A DNA stretch of 64,000 nt, from contig OZ014421.1 in NCBI GenBank assembly GCA_963965975.1, positions 6,935,413-6,999,412 of the forward strand. The letters are read 5' to 3'. The notes under the pieces are model-generated. The model was given only the letters and a program-made list of their open reading frames with translations. It was not told where the DNA came from and searched no databases. A program made the translations under genes and the position numbers. The DNA comes from Xestospongia bergquistia. Lineage: Eukaryota; Porifera; Demospongiae; Haplosclerida; Petrosiidae. Shown here one piece after another: positions 43,895 to 56,534 of this stretch; the stretch's first letter is position 1, and every line of letters begins with the position of its first letter.

Positions 43895-46761
43895 TGGAAT
43901 AGGTATTTGATCAAGTTGGTGAGCTGTTAATACATTGTCGTTATGGCTGTAAAGTTAAAACTGATAATCCTTTAGAATATGAAATAGATCCACAAGGTAT
44001 TATATCAGACCTCACTTTCTCTTATGTTAATATATTTACTATCAGGTTGTCCAGCAATTATCAAAATAAATGATCAAGAGTAAGTTTATAATATCTTCCT
44101 CTCTATCTCTTCTCTTTCAATATAAAGGAGTCATGAGTCAGAATGTGACTATTGTCCTGTAGAATGTCCTAATAGTACTTATTGTTCAACTATGATTAAG
44201 AAAGTAAGTCAATGTTATAGAAATTGGTATTTCATTAATAATTACAGGAGTTAGAAGACCATTTAAAGATCTGTCAATATATGAGATGTCCACATCATAG
44301 ATATGGGTATGATGTGTGTGTGAGTGTGTGTGTGGGGAGGGAGGAGATAATATAGCTACCTACATAGAGAACAATACTAATTGAAGTAATAATATATTTT
44401 ATTTCATTTTCAAAGGTGCCCATTTCAAGGTAATGGAGATTTGTTATCTGATCATTTGAAGGAATGCAAATTTGAAGGCATCAAAGTATTAAATTATTAC
44501 TAAGTAATATTATATAATATATTTTAATAGGGATATTTGAAATCATTAGATGTTACATTAAATACATTAAAAAAAGAAACAAAAGAAAAAACAATAACAA
44601 TAGCAGATCTTACCTCTCAAGTCAATGAATTACAAGATAGACTAGATAAAGTAGAAAAACAAGAGAGCGTCTCTACTTTAAGACTAGGTAATACTTTTAG
44701 GTCACATGATATATCACATGACATGTCATATGATGTAGAACATTTGGAGGAGCAGTATGGGGCAATTGTTAAAGAGATTTCTCAGACAAATAATAGTTTT
44801 GATGTTTTTATGGTTAGTTTACAATTGATAATATAACCGCACCCACTTTGTTCTCTCAGAGTAAATTGACTCATGTGGAACAACAACTAGGTTTAAATCG
44901 TAAGGATGACTGGATGGACAGATGGATGACTAGATGGACAAATGGATGACTGGATGGACAGATGGATGACTGGATGGACAGATGGATGACTGGATGGATA
45001 CATGGTATTATTTTCTTTATTATTTAGCTCTTGAACCTCAGCATCTTTTTAAATGTCAAGGAACATTTGTTGGTCATAAAGTAAGCACATTTACTGGGTG
45101 TGGCATTGGTACATCCCACGTCTTTATATTAGGGTCCTGTGTGGTCTGTATGTACTGAAGGTGACCTATTGTTTAGTGCTTCATCAGATAATACTATTAA
45201 AGTCAGTAAATAAAACACACACAGAGAGAGGAGTAATGATTATTACATTATAGGTATGGAATCTCAGTGCTATATATGAGGGTCCTAGAACATTGACTGG
45301 ACATGATGGTATTGTATTAACTGTTTGTGCTAAAGAGTAAGTCAATGTTCATCTAATTTGTATCTCTCTCTCTCTCTCTCTCTGCAGTTATTATCTCTAT
45401 AGTGGAGCATCTGATAAGACTATTAAAGTTTGGAGTGTAAAGACTTTAAAACTAGAGACCAGTTTTAATGCTCATGATGATCCAGTCTGTACTTTAACAA
45501 CATCAGATAACAGATTGTTTAGTGGATCAATGAGGAGTATCAAAGTTAGACTCATACCTATATACTCAAACCCTCATACCTATATACTCATACACTCATA
45601 CCTATATACTCAAACCCTCATACCTATATACTCATACACTCATACCTATATACTAATACACTCATACCTATATACTCATACACTCATACCTATATACTAA
45701 TACACTCATACCTATATACTCATACACTCATACCTATATACTAACACACTCATACCTATATACTCATACACTCATACCTATATACTCAAACCCTCATACC
45801 TATATACTCAAACCCTCATACCTATATACTCATACACTCATACCTATATACTAATACACTCATACCTATATACTCATACACTCATTCTATACACTTATAC
45901 TTTATACACTCATATTTGTATATACTCAGACCTATACACTCATACCTATATACTCAACTGAGGAGTCAAGCCAGTCTAAGACTCATACCTTTATCACATT
46001 TTCTAGGTCTGGGACTTATCCGACAATAACAATCTCTTAAAGACTCTGCCGACACAAAACCACTGGGTACGAGCTCTAATAGCGTCAGGTCGCTATCTCT
46101 ACTCAGGTTCATACCAGTCTGTCAAGGTAGGTAAACCAGTTTAACAGGTTTTGCAGATAACTGTTTCATTTAGATATGGAACTTGGAGACATTAGAAGTT
46201 GCTCACGTCTTACAATGTAGAGGTGGTAGTGTCTATTCTTTAGCTATTACTAACAGACATATTGTCTGTGGTATGTATGAGAACAGTATACATGTTTGGG
46301 ACGTACAGACATTATCGGAGGTAGCTACTCTCTCAGGTAAGGGGTGTGGTTATATTAATGTTATCGTCACAACATGGTACAGGTCATGTTGGTACTGTTT
46401 ATGATTTAACTGTTCTCCCAACATCTCGACAAGTCCGAATCTTTAGTGCTTCATATGATAAAACTATAAGAGTGAGTACCACTAGACTGAGACTAGATAT
46501 TCCATGCTAGTAGACAGAGTCCTGATATTCTATTCCATACTAGTAGACTGATACTTTGATCTTTATACCATTTCAGGTATGGAATATGGATCTCCTGACA
46601 TGTTCTCAGACAATGTCTCGACATGAAGGTAGTGTTACATGTTTAACAATGTGTCAAGGAAGGATTATCTCCGGATCAGTAGACAGTACTATTAAGGTAT
46701 TAATTACTTTACACATTCCACATCTTACAACTCTCTTTTCTGTGCTTAGGTGTGGCAATAA
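43475..46761 (+). CDS. TRAF7: TRAF7, RING/TRAF-zinc-finger/WD40 E3 ubiquitin ligase (intact copy)
   Basis: Starts with a tiny exon (43475-43489, METTL) spliced to 43573; ends GTG TGG CAA TAA at 46761. Order: C3HC4 RING ([30 protein letters not shown]), TRAF-type zinc fingers ([30 protein letters not shown]), a coiled coil ([20 protein letters not shown]), then seven WD40 repeats ([78 protein letters not shown]). TRAF7 acts in MEKK3/NF-kB signalling in mammals; its role here is inferred. Two introns carry minisatellites (44890-45003 and 45551-45950). The second is the left breakpoint of the 4.33 kb duplication; the gene itself is complete. Confidence 0.93.
43862..43892. repeat. (AT)n microsatellite in a TRAF7 intron
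   Basis: About fifteen AT dinucleotides within a short intron. Confidence 0.9.
44890..45003 (+). repeat. 20-bp minisatellite in a TRAF7 intron
   Basis: About five tandem units of GATGACTGGATGGACAGATG with minor variants, directly before the exon that opens the WD40 region. Confidence 0.85.
45551..45950 (+). repeat. Minisatellite (CTCATACCTATATA family) in a TRAF7 intron
   Basis: About 400 bp of alternating CTCATACCTATATA and CTCATACA / CTCAAACC / CTAATACA units, in an intron that would otherwise be short. The 4.33 kb duplication begins inside it at 45564. Confidence 0.9.
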
Positions 46762-46912
46762 AAATGAGTATTATTCAGCAACAATATTTTTAATGATTTC
46801 AATTATTAATTATTTTTTTATTACTCATATAAATGATAATTTCACACACATATTGTATTAACAATGCCATTAGTTGAGTGAGAGAGAGAAAGTGATGAAG
46901 AAAATAAATAGA

Positions 46913-48811
46913 TTAAGAATGTGTCACTATTTCTGGTGCAGTTTCTTCCATCATTTGTCTTATAACTTTTATTTGAGAGCACCACTCACTAACACGATCT
47001 TTAACACTAGCAACCTAGGGAGAAGGATGACACCCACACATTGTAATGAAATCATTACCTGAGTATAGTCCAGTACACGAGGTTGCACCCACGTCATGTT
47101 GACCTGTTGATCCACTTCATCAATAGTACCTAGAATTCAGTATTATAACAATACTACAATGGGTCTTCTCTAAAGGACACCATTTTTATCTCTTATAATT
47201 GCCTCATGTAAAGAGGAAATCTCTTCAATTAAGACAATAAAAGGCTCCAATGGTGTCCAATCAGACATGCCTCATATATATGATAATACCTTTTAACAAA
47301 CCAAGAGACAGGGCCTTCATAACTAAGAATTCAACCTATGTATTGTTGCAAGTGACATTTTAAACCATAACACTTTAATACTAACCTCTTTGATATCAAC
47401 TTTAGCTGTTTCTGCTATAGTTATAAAATCAATAGTTCTCTCATGAGCATGACGTCGAAATACCAACTGTTAATGAATAACGACAATAGTAAGTAGGATG
47501 ATTTATTGTTGCCATGACAACCATACCTCCATTAGACATAGTAGACGAATCTTAGACTCTAATTTATCTTGGTTAGCAACAAGGTCAGCTTGTTGTGACC
47601 ACAATGGTTTGAGACGATCAAACTTTGCCAAATCTCCTTCATTGAATGCTTGTAACATCTCAATCAACCATGCTTTCTCACTTAATTTTAACCCCTCCAA
47701 CACCCCTTGACACAACTAGAGAGAGAGAGTTATTATAAGAGAACACGATAATACTTACCAATTCTCCAAAATTATATATTCCTTCACCAACTAATGCTGC
47801 TATGGCAATACAGAATGCTCTATTTGATTTCTCTTCCACTGAGCAATAAAATGTGCTATAAAGAGATGATATAATGGAGAATACTTACAAGGCATTAATT
47901 TTGAATCAACACATCCTAAAAATTTGAGAGCATTATGATAATATTCAGCATGATCTCCTATCACCTAGTAAACAACATTAATAACTATTAATAACTAGTT
48001 AGTACTAACTTTATTATATTCACTACACAAGTCATAATATCGGGCATGAACTGAAGTAACACCGTCTGTTGTATCCAACAGTGTCCCTGCCTCCTCCATT
48101 ATCAACTATAATAATCTCCATAATATTAATAATATTATAATTATAGGGGTCACCTTAACATCCTCTAATTGATGTGCTAATAATTTTGTACTGCCAATAC
48201 TGACCATACATAGTACTTTAGATTCCAGATCGTTCTTTACCTATAACACACACGCACATGTCAAGATGTCTTTTTTTAGTTACTATGGTTACCTTCTCTT
48301 TGATACTCTCAATAAATAAGAGAGCTTCATCAATGTCTGTTATAAAAATATGTATATTATAATGTGTTACCATAGCAACAACAAACTTGATATTTCCTTG
48401 ACAACCACTAGTGATATTTCAACCAAAGATAACGGGTTAATCCTGTTTTAACAACAAGTATGTACAGTGCATTAATAATGGTTGATTGTACTTGTGTTCA
48501 AAATCTGTTATAAACTTGTGATAAAGCTGAAGATAAAATAAATGCTATCATGTGACAGTCATGTGATCAACATACCTCAACTAGTCCTCCATTTTTAAAG
48601 CTGGGGTGACTTACAAATGTTATCAAATTTTCTGTCAGCTGATGCCAGAGTCTATATGGAGGAAAATATCCAGTACCCCTGGTAATTAATGATTAATTGC
48701 TTACTTCTTTGAGTGTAGATCATCAAGCTGAGCCCATATCTGAGCTACATCGATATCATCTGCAGTTTTAACTTTACTCTGAAGGAATTCACTCACATTT
48801 GTACCAGCCAT
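46913..48811 (-). CDS. PSMD13: 26S proteasome regulatory subunit Rpn9 / PSMD13 (copy 1)
   Basis: Minus-strand gene of about ten short exons, from ATG at 48811-48809 (MAGTNVSEFLQSKVKTADDI) to TAA at 46915-46913. Matches to PSMD13 in order: IWAQLDDLHSKK, helical repeats of the Rpn/PCI fold, VLEGLKLSEKAWLIEMLQAF and NEGDLAKFDRLKPLWSQQAD, LESKIRLLCLMEV (start of the PCI winged helix), then VNMTWVQPRVLDYTQVASVK at the C terminus. The subunit is part of the 19S lid. Convergent with TRAF7 (151 bp) and divergent from the polyQ/EF-hand gene (160 bp). Both copies seem identical in coding sequence. Confidence 0.92.
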
Positions 48812-48971
48812 GATGAAAGCCACATGTAGTCCGGACACTAAAATATCCGAGAAGATTACAATCTGAATATTACCAGACCCAGAATGTTGTTTCACAGGAA
48901 AGCCACGCCCAGGTGGAGCTTATTTGCTCCAACCAATCCCTTGTTTTCTCTTTACAGTTGAAAATTCCAGT

Positions 48972-49897
48972 ATGCCTGCTGCAGGAAAAGAAAGAGGATC
49001 AATGGCTGGCCACGAAAGTACCTCTTCTCCTACTCCCAATCAAAGTGGTCTACCTATGCTGATCATTCCAGTGAAGACCTGTTCAAAGTGTGAACATCTT
49101 GTTAAAAATGACTCTATTCACTCAACACTAGCTTACAGTCGTTGTAGATGTCATAGAACGTGGAAATACTCCATGCCAGAAGAGATACCAACCAGAAACA
49201 GATGCTACAGTGCAGCTGTACATACCATTAGATCACGTATGAAACAATCAAACCTGTTCCCTAATCCTGTCAAACCAGCCTCAGTACCAGCTGCTACTTT
49301 AATAAAGCGATATCATATGACAAAGAAACCTAATCATTTACCACCTCTTTCTGATAATATCAGCACACAATGTACCAAAACTATATCAATGGATAACAGT
49401 GATATAAAAATGAAGTCCTCTAACTCTTCAACACATGAGACAACTACAAGAAGTCCCAAAAGAGATTTATCAGTAAAAACTACTCCATGTCATCTGACTT
49501 CTACTATTTCTTTACCACAACAACAAAAACAGCAGCAAAAACCATGGCAACGACAACAACAACAGCAACAACAACAACAGCAACAACAACAACAACAACA
49601 ACAGAAACAACAACAACAACAACAACAGAAACAAGGAGGACTACAACAATTGTTGTCATCTCATTCCAATAAATCTGTCCAAATTAAATCAAGTCCAAAA
49701 AGAGATCCTGTTATTACTAATGTTAGCAGTCAGTTTTCATCTGTAGGTTCATCAATACCTAAATTACCTCAAATAACAAAGTAAGACTAATATGTACCAA
49801 CTATATATAATAATGTATCTTCCTCTCTATCACTCTCTTCAGTATATCTCTGTTGCAAACTATACCAGATAAGACACAACAAGGTAGTTTGGAACAG
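48972..49897 (+). pseudogene. PolyQ/EF-hand gene, 3'-truncated copy
   Basis: 5' part of the gene found intact at 53306. It keeps exon 1 (from MPAAGKERGSMAGHES to the polyQ tract and PKLPQITK) and the start of exon 2 (NISLLQTIPDKTQQGSLEQ), where the duplication join cuts it. The frame continues into the minisatellite as repeated [18 protein letters not shown] residues before a stop, so a chimeric C terminus could be made. The EF-hand part is missing. The CAA/CAG tract is 12 bp longer than in the intact copy. Confidence 0.8.
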
Positions 49898-50285
49898 ACT
49901 CAAACCCTCATACCTATATACTCATACACTCATACCTATATACTCAAACCCTCATACCTATATACTCATACACTCATACCTATATACTAATACACTCATA
50001 CCTATATACTCATACACTCATACCTATATACTAATACACTCATACCTATATACTCATACACTCATACCTATATACTAACACACTCATACCTATATACTCA
50101 TACACTCATACCTATATACTCAAACCCTCATACCTATATACTCAAACCCTCATACCTATATACTCATACACTCATACCTATATACTAATACACTCATACC
50201 TATATACTCATACACTCATTCTATACACTTATACTTTATACACTCATATTTGTATATACTCAGACCTATACACTCATACCTATAT
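49898..50285 (+). repeat. Minisatellite, second copy at the duplication join
   Basis: Same CTCATACCTATATA-family array as at 45564-45950, here fused directly to exon sequence of the truncated polyQ/EF-hand gene. Confidence 0.9.
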
Positions 50286-50340
50286 ACTCAACTGAGGAGT
50301 CAAGCCAGTCTAAGACTCATACCTTTATCACATTTTCTAG

Positions 50341-51095
50341 GTCTGGGACTTATCCGACAATAACAATCTCTTAAAGACTCTGCCGACACAAAACCACTGG
50401 GTACGAGCTCTAATAGCGTCAGGTCGCTATCTCTACTCAGGTTCATACCAGTCTGTCAAGGTAGGTAAACCAGTTTAACAGGTTTTGCAGATAACTGTTT
50501 CATTTAGATATGGAACTTGGAGACATTAGAAGTTGCTCACGTCTTACAATGTAGAGGTGGTAGTGTCTATTCTTTAGCTATTACTAACAGACATATTGTC
50601 TGTGGTATGTATGAGAACAGTATACATGTTTGGGACGTACAGACATTATCGGAGGTAGCTACTCTCTCAGGTAAGGGGTGTGGTTATATTAATGTTATCG
50701 TCACAACATGGTACAGGTCATGTTGGTACTGTTTATGATTTAACTGTTCTCCCAACATCTCGACAAGTCCGAATCTTTAGTGCTTCATATGATAAAACTA
50801 TAAGAGTGAGTACCACTAGACTGAGACTAGATATTCCATGCTAGTAGACAGAGTCCTGATATTCTATTCCATACTAGTAGACTGATACTTTGATCTTTAT
50901 ACCATTTCAGGTATGGAATATGGATCTCCTGACATGTTCTCAGACAATGTCTCGACATGAAGGTAGTGTTACATGTTTAACAATGTGTCAAGGAAGGATT
51001 ATCTCCGGATCAGTAGACAGTACTATTAAGGTATTAATTACTTTACACATTCCACATCTTACAACTCTCTTTTCTGTGCTTAGGTGTGGCAATAA
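50341..51095 (+). pseudogene. TRAF7: TRAF7 3' exons, 5'-truncated duplicate
   Basis: Only the last WD40 exons (VWDLSDNNN to KVWQ) are present. RING, zinc fingers, coiled coil and the first WD40 repeats are absent because the duplication starts in the intron before them. Splice sites and frame are intact, so the exons could be joined to upstream transcripts, but no promoter is visible. Confidence 0.88.
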
Positions 51096-51246
51096 AAATG
51101 AGTATTATTCAGCAACAATATTTTTAATGATTTCAATTATTAATTATTTTTTTATTACTCATATAAATGATAATTTCACACACATATTGTATTAACAATG
51201 CCATTAGTTGAGTGAGAGAGAGAAAGTGATGAAGAAAATAAATAGA

Positions 51247-53145
51247 TTAAGAATGTGTCACTATTTCTGGTGCAGTTTCTTCCATCATTTGTCTTATAAC
51301 TTTTATTTGAGAGCACCACTCACTAACACGATCTTTAACACTAGCAACCTAGGGAGAAGGATGACACCCACACATTGTAATGAAATCATTACCTGAGTAT
51401 AGTCCAGTACACGAGGTTGCACCCACGTCATGTTGACCTGTTGATCCACTTCATCAATAGTACCTAGAATTCAGTATTATAACAATACTACAATGGGTCT
51501 TCTCTAAAGGACACCATTTTTATCTCTTATAATTGCCTCATGTAAAGAGGAAATCTCTTCAATTAAGACAATAAAAGGCTCCAATGGTGTCCAATCAGAC
51601 ATGCCTCATATATATGATAATACCTTTTAACAAACCAAGAGACAGGGCCTTCATAACTAAGAATTCAACCTATGTATTGTTGCAAGTGACATTTTAAACC
51701 ATAACACTTTAATACTAACCTCTTTGATATCAACTTTAGCTGTTTCTGCTATAGTTATAAAATCAATAGTTCTCTCATGAGCATGACGTCGAAATACCAA
51801 CTGTTAATGAATAACGACAATAGTAAGTAGGATGATTTATTGTTGCCATGACAACCATACCTCCATTAGACATAGTAGACGAATCTTAGACTCTAATTTA
51901 TCTTGGTTAGCAACAAGGTCAGCTTGTTGTGACCACAATGGTTTGAGACGATCAAACTTTGCCAAATCTCCTTCATTGAATGCTTGTAACATCTCAATCA
52001 ACCATGCTTTCTCACTTAATTTTAACCCCTCCAACACCCCTTGACACAACTAGAGAGAGAGAGTTATTATAAGAGAACACGATAATACTTACCAATTCTC
52101 CAAAATTATATATTCCTTCACCAACTAATGCTGCTATGGCAATACAGAATGCTCTATTTGATTTCTCTTCCACTGAGCAATAAAATGTGCTATAAAGAGA
52201 TGATATAATGGAGAATACTTACAAGGCATTAATTTTGAATCAACACATCCTAAAAATTTGAGAGCATTATGATAATATTCAGCATGATCTCCTATCACCT
52301 AGTAAACAACATTAATAACTATTAATAACTAGTTAGTACTAACTTTATTATATTCACTACACAAGTCATAATATCGGGCATGAACTGAAGTAACACCGTC
52401 TGTTGTATCCAACAGTGTCCCTGCCTCCTCCATTATCAACTATAATAATCTCCATAATATTAATAATATTATAATTATAGGGGTCACCTTAACATCCTCT
52501 AATTGATGTGCTAATAATTTTGTACTGCCAATACTGACCATACATAGTACTTTAGATTCCAGATCGTTCTTTACCTATAACACACACGCACATGTCAAGA
52601 TGTCTTTTTTTAGTTACTATGGTTACCTTCTCTTTGATACTCTCAATAAATAAGAGAGCTTCATCAATGTCTGTTATAAAAATATGTATATTATAATGTG
52701 TTACCATAGCAACAACAAACTTGATATTTCCTTGACAACCACTAGTGATATTTCAACCAAAGATAACGGGTTAATCCTGTTTTAACAACAAGTATGTACA
52801 GTGCATTAATAATGGTTGATTGTACTTGTGTTCAAAATCTGTTATAAACTTGTGATAAAGCTGAAGATAAAATAAATGCTATCATGTGACAGTCATGTGA
52901 TCAACATACCTCAACTAGTCCTCCATTTTTAAAGCTGGGGTGACTTACAAATGTTATCAAATTTTCTGTCAGCTGATGCCAGAGTCTATATGGAGGAAAA
53001 TATCCAGTACCCCTGGTAATTAATGATTAATTGCTTACTTCTTTGAGTGTAGATCATCAAGCTGAGCCCATATCTGAGCTACATCGATATCATCTGCAGT
53101 TTTAACTTTACTCTGAAGGAATTCACTCACATTTGTACCAGCCAT
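51247..53145 (-). CDS. PSMD13: 26S proteasome regulatory subunit Rpn9 / PSMD13 (copy 2)
   Basis: Full second copy, offset by 4334 bp from the first, with the same exons, splice sites and 5' flank of 160 bp. If both are real, gene dose of one lid subunit is doubled without the others, which is unusual for a stoichiometric complex. Confidence 0.91.
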
Positions 53146-53305
53146 GATGAAAGCCACATGTAGTCCGGACACTAAAATATCCGAGAAGATTACAATCTGA
53201 ATATTACCAGACCCAGAATGTTGTTTCACAGGAAAGCCACGCCCAGGTGGAGCTTATTTGCTCCAACCAATCCCTTGTTTTCTCTTTACAGTTGAAAATT
53301 CCAGT

Positions 53306-55126
53306 ATGCCTGCTGCAGGAAAAGAAAGAGGATCAATGGCTGGCCACGAAAGTACCTCTTCTCCTACTCCCAATCAAAGTGGTCTACCTATGCTGATCAT
53401 TCCAGTGAAGACCTGTTCAAAGTGTGAACATCTTGTTAAAAATGACTCTATTCACTCAACACTAGCTTACAGTCGTTGTAGATGTCATAGAACGTGGAAA
53501 TACTCCATGCCAGAAGAGATACCAACCAGAAACAGATGCTACAGTGCAGCTGTACATACCATTAGATCACGTATGAAACAATCAAACCTGTTCCCTAATC
53601 CTGTCAAACCAGCCTCAGTACCAGCTGCTACTTTAATAAAGCGATATCATATGACAAAGAAACCTAATCATTTACCACCTCTTTCTGATAATATCAGCAC
53701 ACAATGTACCAAAACTATATCAATGGATAACAGTGATATAAAAATGAAGTCCTCTAACTCTTCAACACATGAGACAACTACAAGAAGTCCCAAAAGAGAT
53801 TTATCAGTAAAAACTACTCCATGTCATCTGACTTCTACTATTTCTTTACCACAACAACAAAAACAGCAGCAAAAACCATGGCAACGACAACAACAACAAC
53901 AGCAACAACAACAACAACAACAACAGAAACAACAACAACAACAACAACAGAAACAAGGAGGACTACAACAATTGTTGTCATCTCATTCCAATAAATCTGT
54001 CCAAATTAAATCAAGTCCAAAAAGAGATCCTGTTATTACTAATGTTAGCAGTCAGTTTTCATCTGTAGGTTCATCAATACCTAAATTACCTCAAATAACA
54101 AAGTAAGACTAATATGTACCAACTATATATAATAATGTATCTTCCTCTCTATCACTCTCTTCAGTATATCTCTGTTGCAAACTATACCAGATAAGACACA
54201 ACAAGGTAGTTTGGAACAGAGAGAACATATATTTGAAGGACAATCATATCATAAATCACACTTTGAGGTTTGTCATGATTATCACTTATTGTTCAGTTTA
54301 TCTCTATCTCTGTAGTTTGTAAATTTGATCAAATATGTCCCAAATCATGACAAATTAGAAGGTGCTCAATTATTTGATAGTCTAGATCAAAATGGTGATG
54401 GGTAAGATATATCATATATCTGCTCACTCTTTCTCACCTGCTGTTATAGACATCTGTTATTTTCTGAAGTATTGTCTGGATTGACAGGAAATGATCCTGT
54501 TACTTGTTCTAAAATAGAGCCACTTTTAAAACCAGTAAGATATTCTCCTCCCAATATCAACACATCATTATAATAATATGTATATAGTTATATCATGTGT
54601 TAGGTGATGATACTTACTTTAGTAAGAGAGATTTTATACTGTGCTACTATATGACTAAACTCATTGAAAAGAAGAGGTAATCACTTTATATTATATCACT
54701 ATAATTATTATATGTTTTTTTAATTATAGTGGCAGTATACCTCAGTTATCTAATGATATAAAGCCTGCATTTTATCACAATATAGTAAAGCCTTTATTAG
54801 TAAGAATGCTATGTTATTATAATGATATAGTAAATGTATATGTAGAGCACTGTGGAGTCTGAGATGATCGTGGATAGAGTATCTGTGACAACCATTGAGG
54901 TAAGGCAGTAATTATTAATGACATATTATAATTTATTATAGGACGCTGTCATGAAGTTTAATGTTACTAATAAAACAGTCCAAGTTAAAACTACAGTTCT
55001 ACTCAAGGTATCGTAATAGTAATGGCAGTAACTCTTCAATATATTATTCTGTAGGAAATGATTGAGGAGTCATCTTTATTGGAAGCATTAATTCTAGCTC
55101 CTTATTTGTTCAAAGTCTATAAATAA
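53306..55126 (+). CDS. Unrecognised protein with polyQ tract and EF-hand (intact copy)
   Basis: About eight exons from ATG at 53306 (the first ATG after a TTTACAG acceptor-like site) to TAA at 55124-55126. The N-terminal half is basic and low in order, with a Cys-rich patch (CSKCEHLVKND, YSRCRCHRTWKYS) and a CAA/CAG-coded polyQ stretch at 53855-53960. The C-terminal half has an EF-hand loop in LFDSLDQNGDGHLLFSEVLS with Asp, Asn, Asp, Gly and Glu at metal positions, followed by YYMTKLIEKK, KPAFYHNIVKPLL and ESSLLEALILAPYLFKVYK. One acceptor near 54603-54625 is ambiguous: the simplest one puts a stop in frame, and an alternative AG a few bases later restores it. Calcium binding is likely; function unknown. 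Convergent with MDN1 (82 bp). Confidence 0.7.
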
Positions 55127-55208
55127 TTTATATTTCAAATCAAATCAAATGACTTTATTATTTTATGATTAATATTATTTCAATAAAAATACTTTAGATT
55201 ATCTCCTT

Positions 55209-56497
55209 TTATGTTGCCATAGTAACCAATTCAAACCATTGCCTCAAAGCCTGACTAAGTACCGTGGGAAGGGCTGATATTTCTCGTAAGACAATGTAAT
55301 AAGGAAATGGGAACGTCTCTAGATATGTCCGAATTAAAGGAGGCTAGCAGAAAAGATTGAGTTATTGTAACTATGGTAACAATTAATACCTGTCCCGGAA
55401 TGAAGGTAGGTACTTTGATATCAACAATAGAATCCTGTACATATCATTTAGACATTGTTTATAATATAATATTTAATACCTTAGCTAAACCATCTAATAT
55501 AATGAAGACCATGAAAATTCCCATTTCATTAAGTTTGTGTACAGTAGTCTCTACTGCCTATTAAATTCAACATATTATCACATGATATCACAACTTAACA
55601 TTAAGTACGTACTAATGTGCCATCTGCGAATACACCCCGCCCATCTGATAATATCACCAGTAGTTGACTGACATCTACTGATATCTTTCTTCCTTGGAGT
55701 AATGACTTACTAAAAAGTGTCTCAGTACTTTGAAGTAACTACAATGAATTATATAGAGTGAGGGCATGTATTATATTCATGTACTTGTATGAAGTTTGTC
55801 TTGGATTGAGAGAAAGTTAAATGTTGTAAAATATGACCACCTTGATTTGGTGAGAATGGCTGGTCCAATGGATGTAATATTTCAACACTTTCACCAAACC
55901 TAACATAAGTATAATATGTTTGTAATACATCTGTCTGTCTGTCTGTCCGTCTGTCTATTGTTTTTCTGTCTGTCTGTCTGTCTGTCCAATCCATTTCTTC
56001 AACTAACCTCAACACACCTAACTGTCCACAATCAAGTTTCTGTAAAGCTGTACTGATCAAAGCTAATGATTCATATGCCATCTACAATAAAATGTCATCC
56101 ATTAAATGTACATTACTAGTAGTTCCTCCACTAGATTGTCTTACTTGATTACAATCGTTCTCTTTCATACTAGCAGAATCATCAACAGCTAACAATATTT
56201 GATAATCTCTTTTACTAGGTTTATTTCTCTTTAACCAGATACGATCATTTTGAAAGTTGCTAGCAATATAAGGTATAATCCTACGCATATTAAGTCTCTT
56301 TCCAGTGCGATAGTCACCTCTAATAATAATAATAATATATAAATAATACATTAAAGTAATATCTCTTACTTGAGTTGAGCAGTTTCAGTAGGTTGAAGTA
56401 TTAGTCGGAGTTCTTCACAGAGAGAATGTGATAAGGTTTTTGTCAATAGTTCATATTGTATCCATAACATTGTAGAATCTTCACACTAGAGAGAGAA

Positions 56498-56534
<37 letters not shown>

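Larger units (their letters stand above)
45564..54219. repeat. Tandem duplication of a ~4.33 kb segment (two copies)
   Basis: Copy 1 is 45564-49897 and copy 2 is 49898-54219. The unit holds the TRAF7 3' exons, a whole PSMD13 gene and the 5' part of a polyQ/EF-hand gene. The offset is 4334 bp up to the CAA/CAG tract and 4322 bp after it; I saw no other difference. The internal join is GGAACAG|ACTCAAACC, exon sequence meeting minisatellite. Since the left copy keeps intact TRAF7 and the right copy keeps the intact polyQ/EF-hand gene, the ancestral single copy is easily inferred. An assembly duplication of two haplotypes cannot be ruled out. Confidence 0.95.

Noticed and set aside
45500..45700. 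Open frame reading [10 protein letters not shown] repeats after a TRAF7 WD40 exon
   Set aside because: It is the intronic minisatellite read through; the correct donor (AAA|GTTAGA) and acceptor (TTTTCTAG|GTC) restore the WD40 repeat KVWD.
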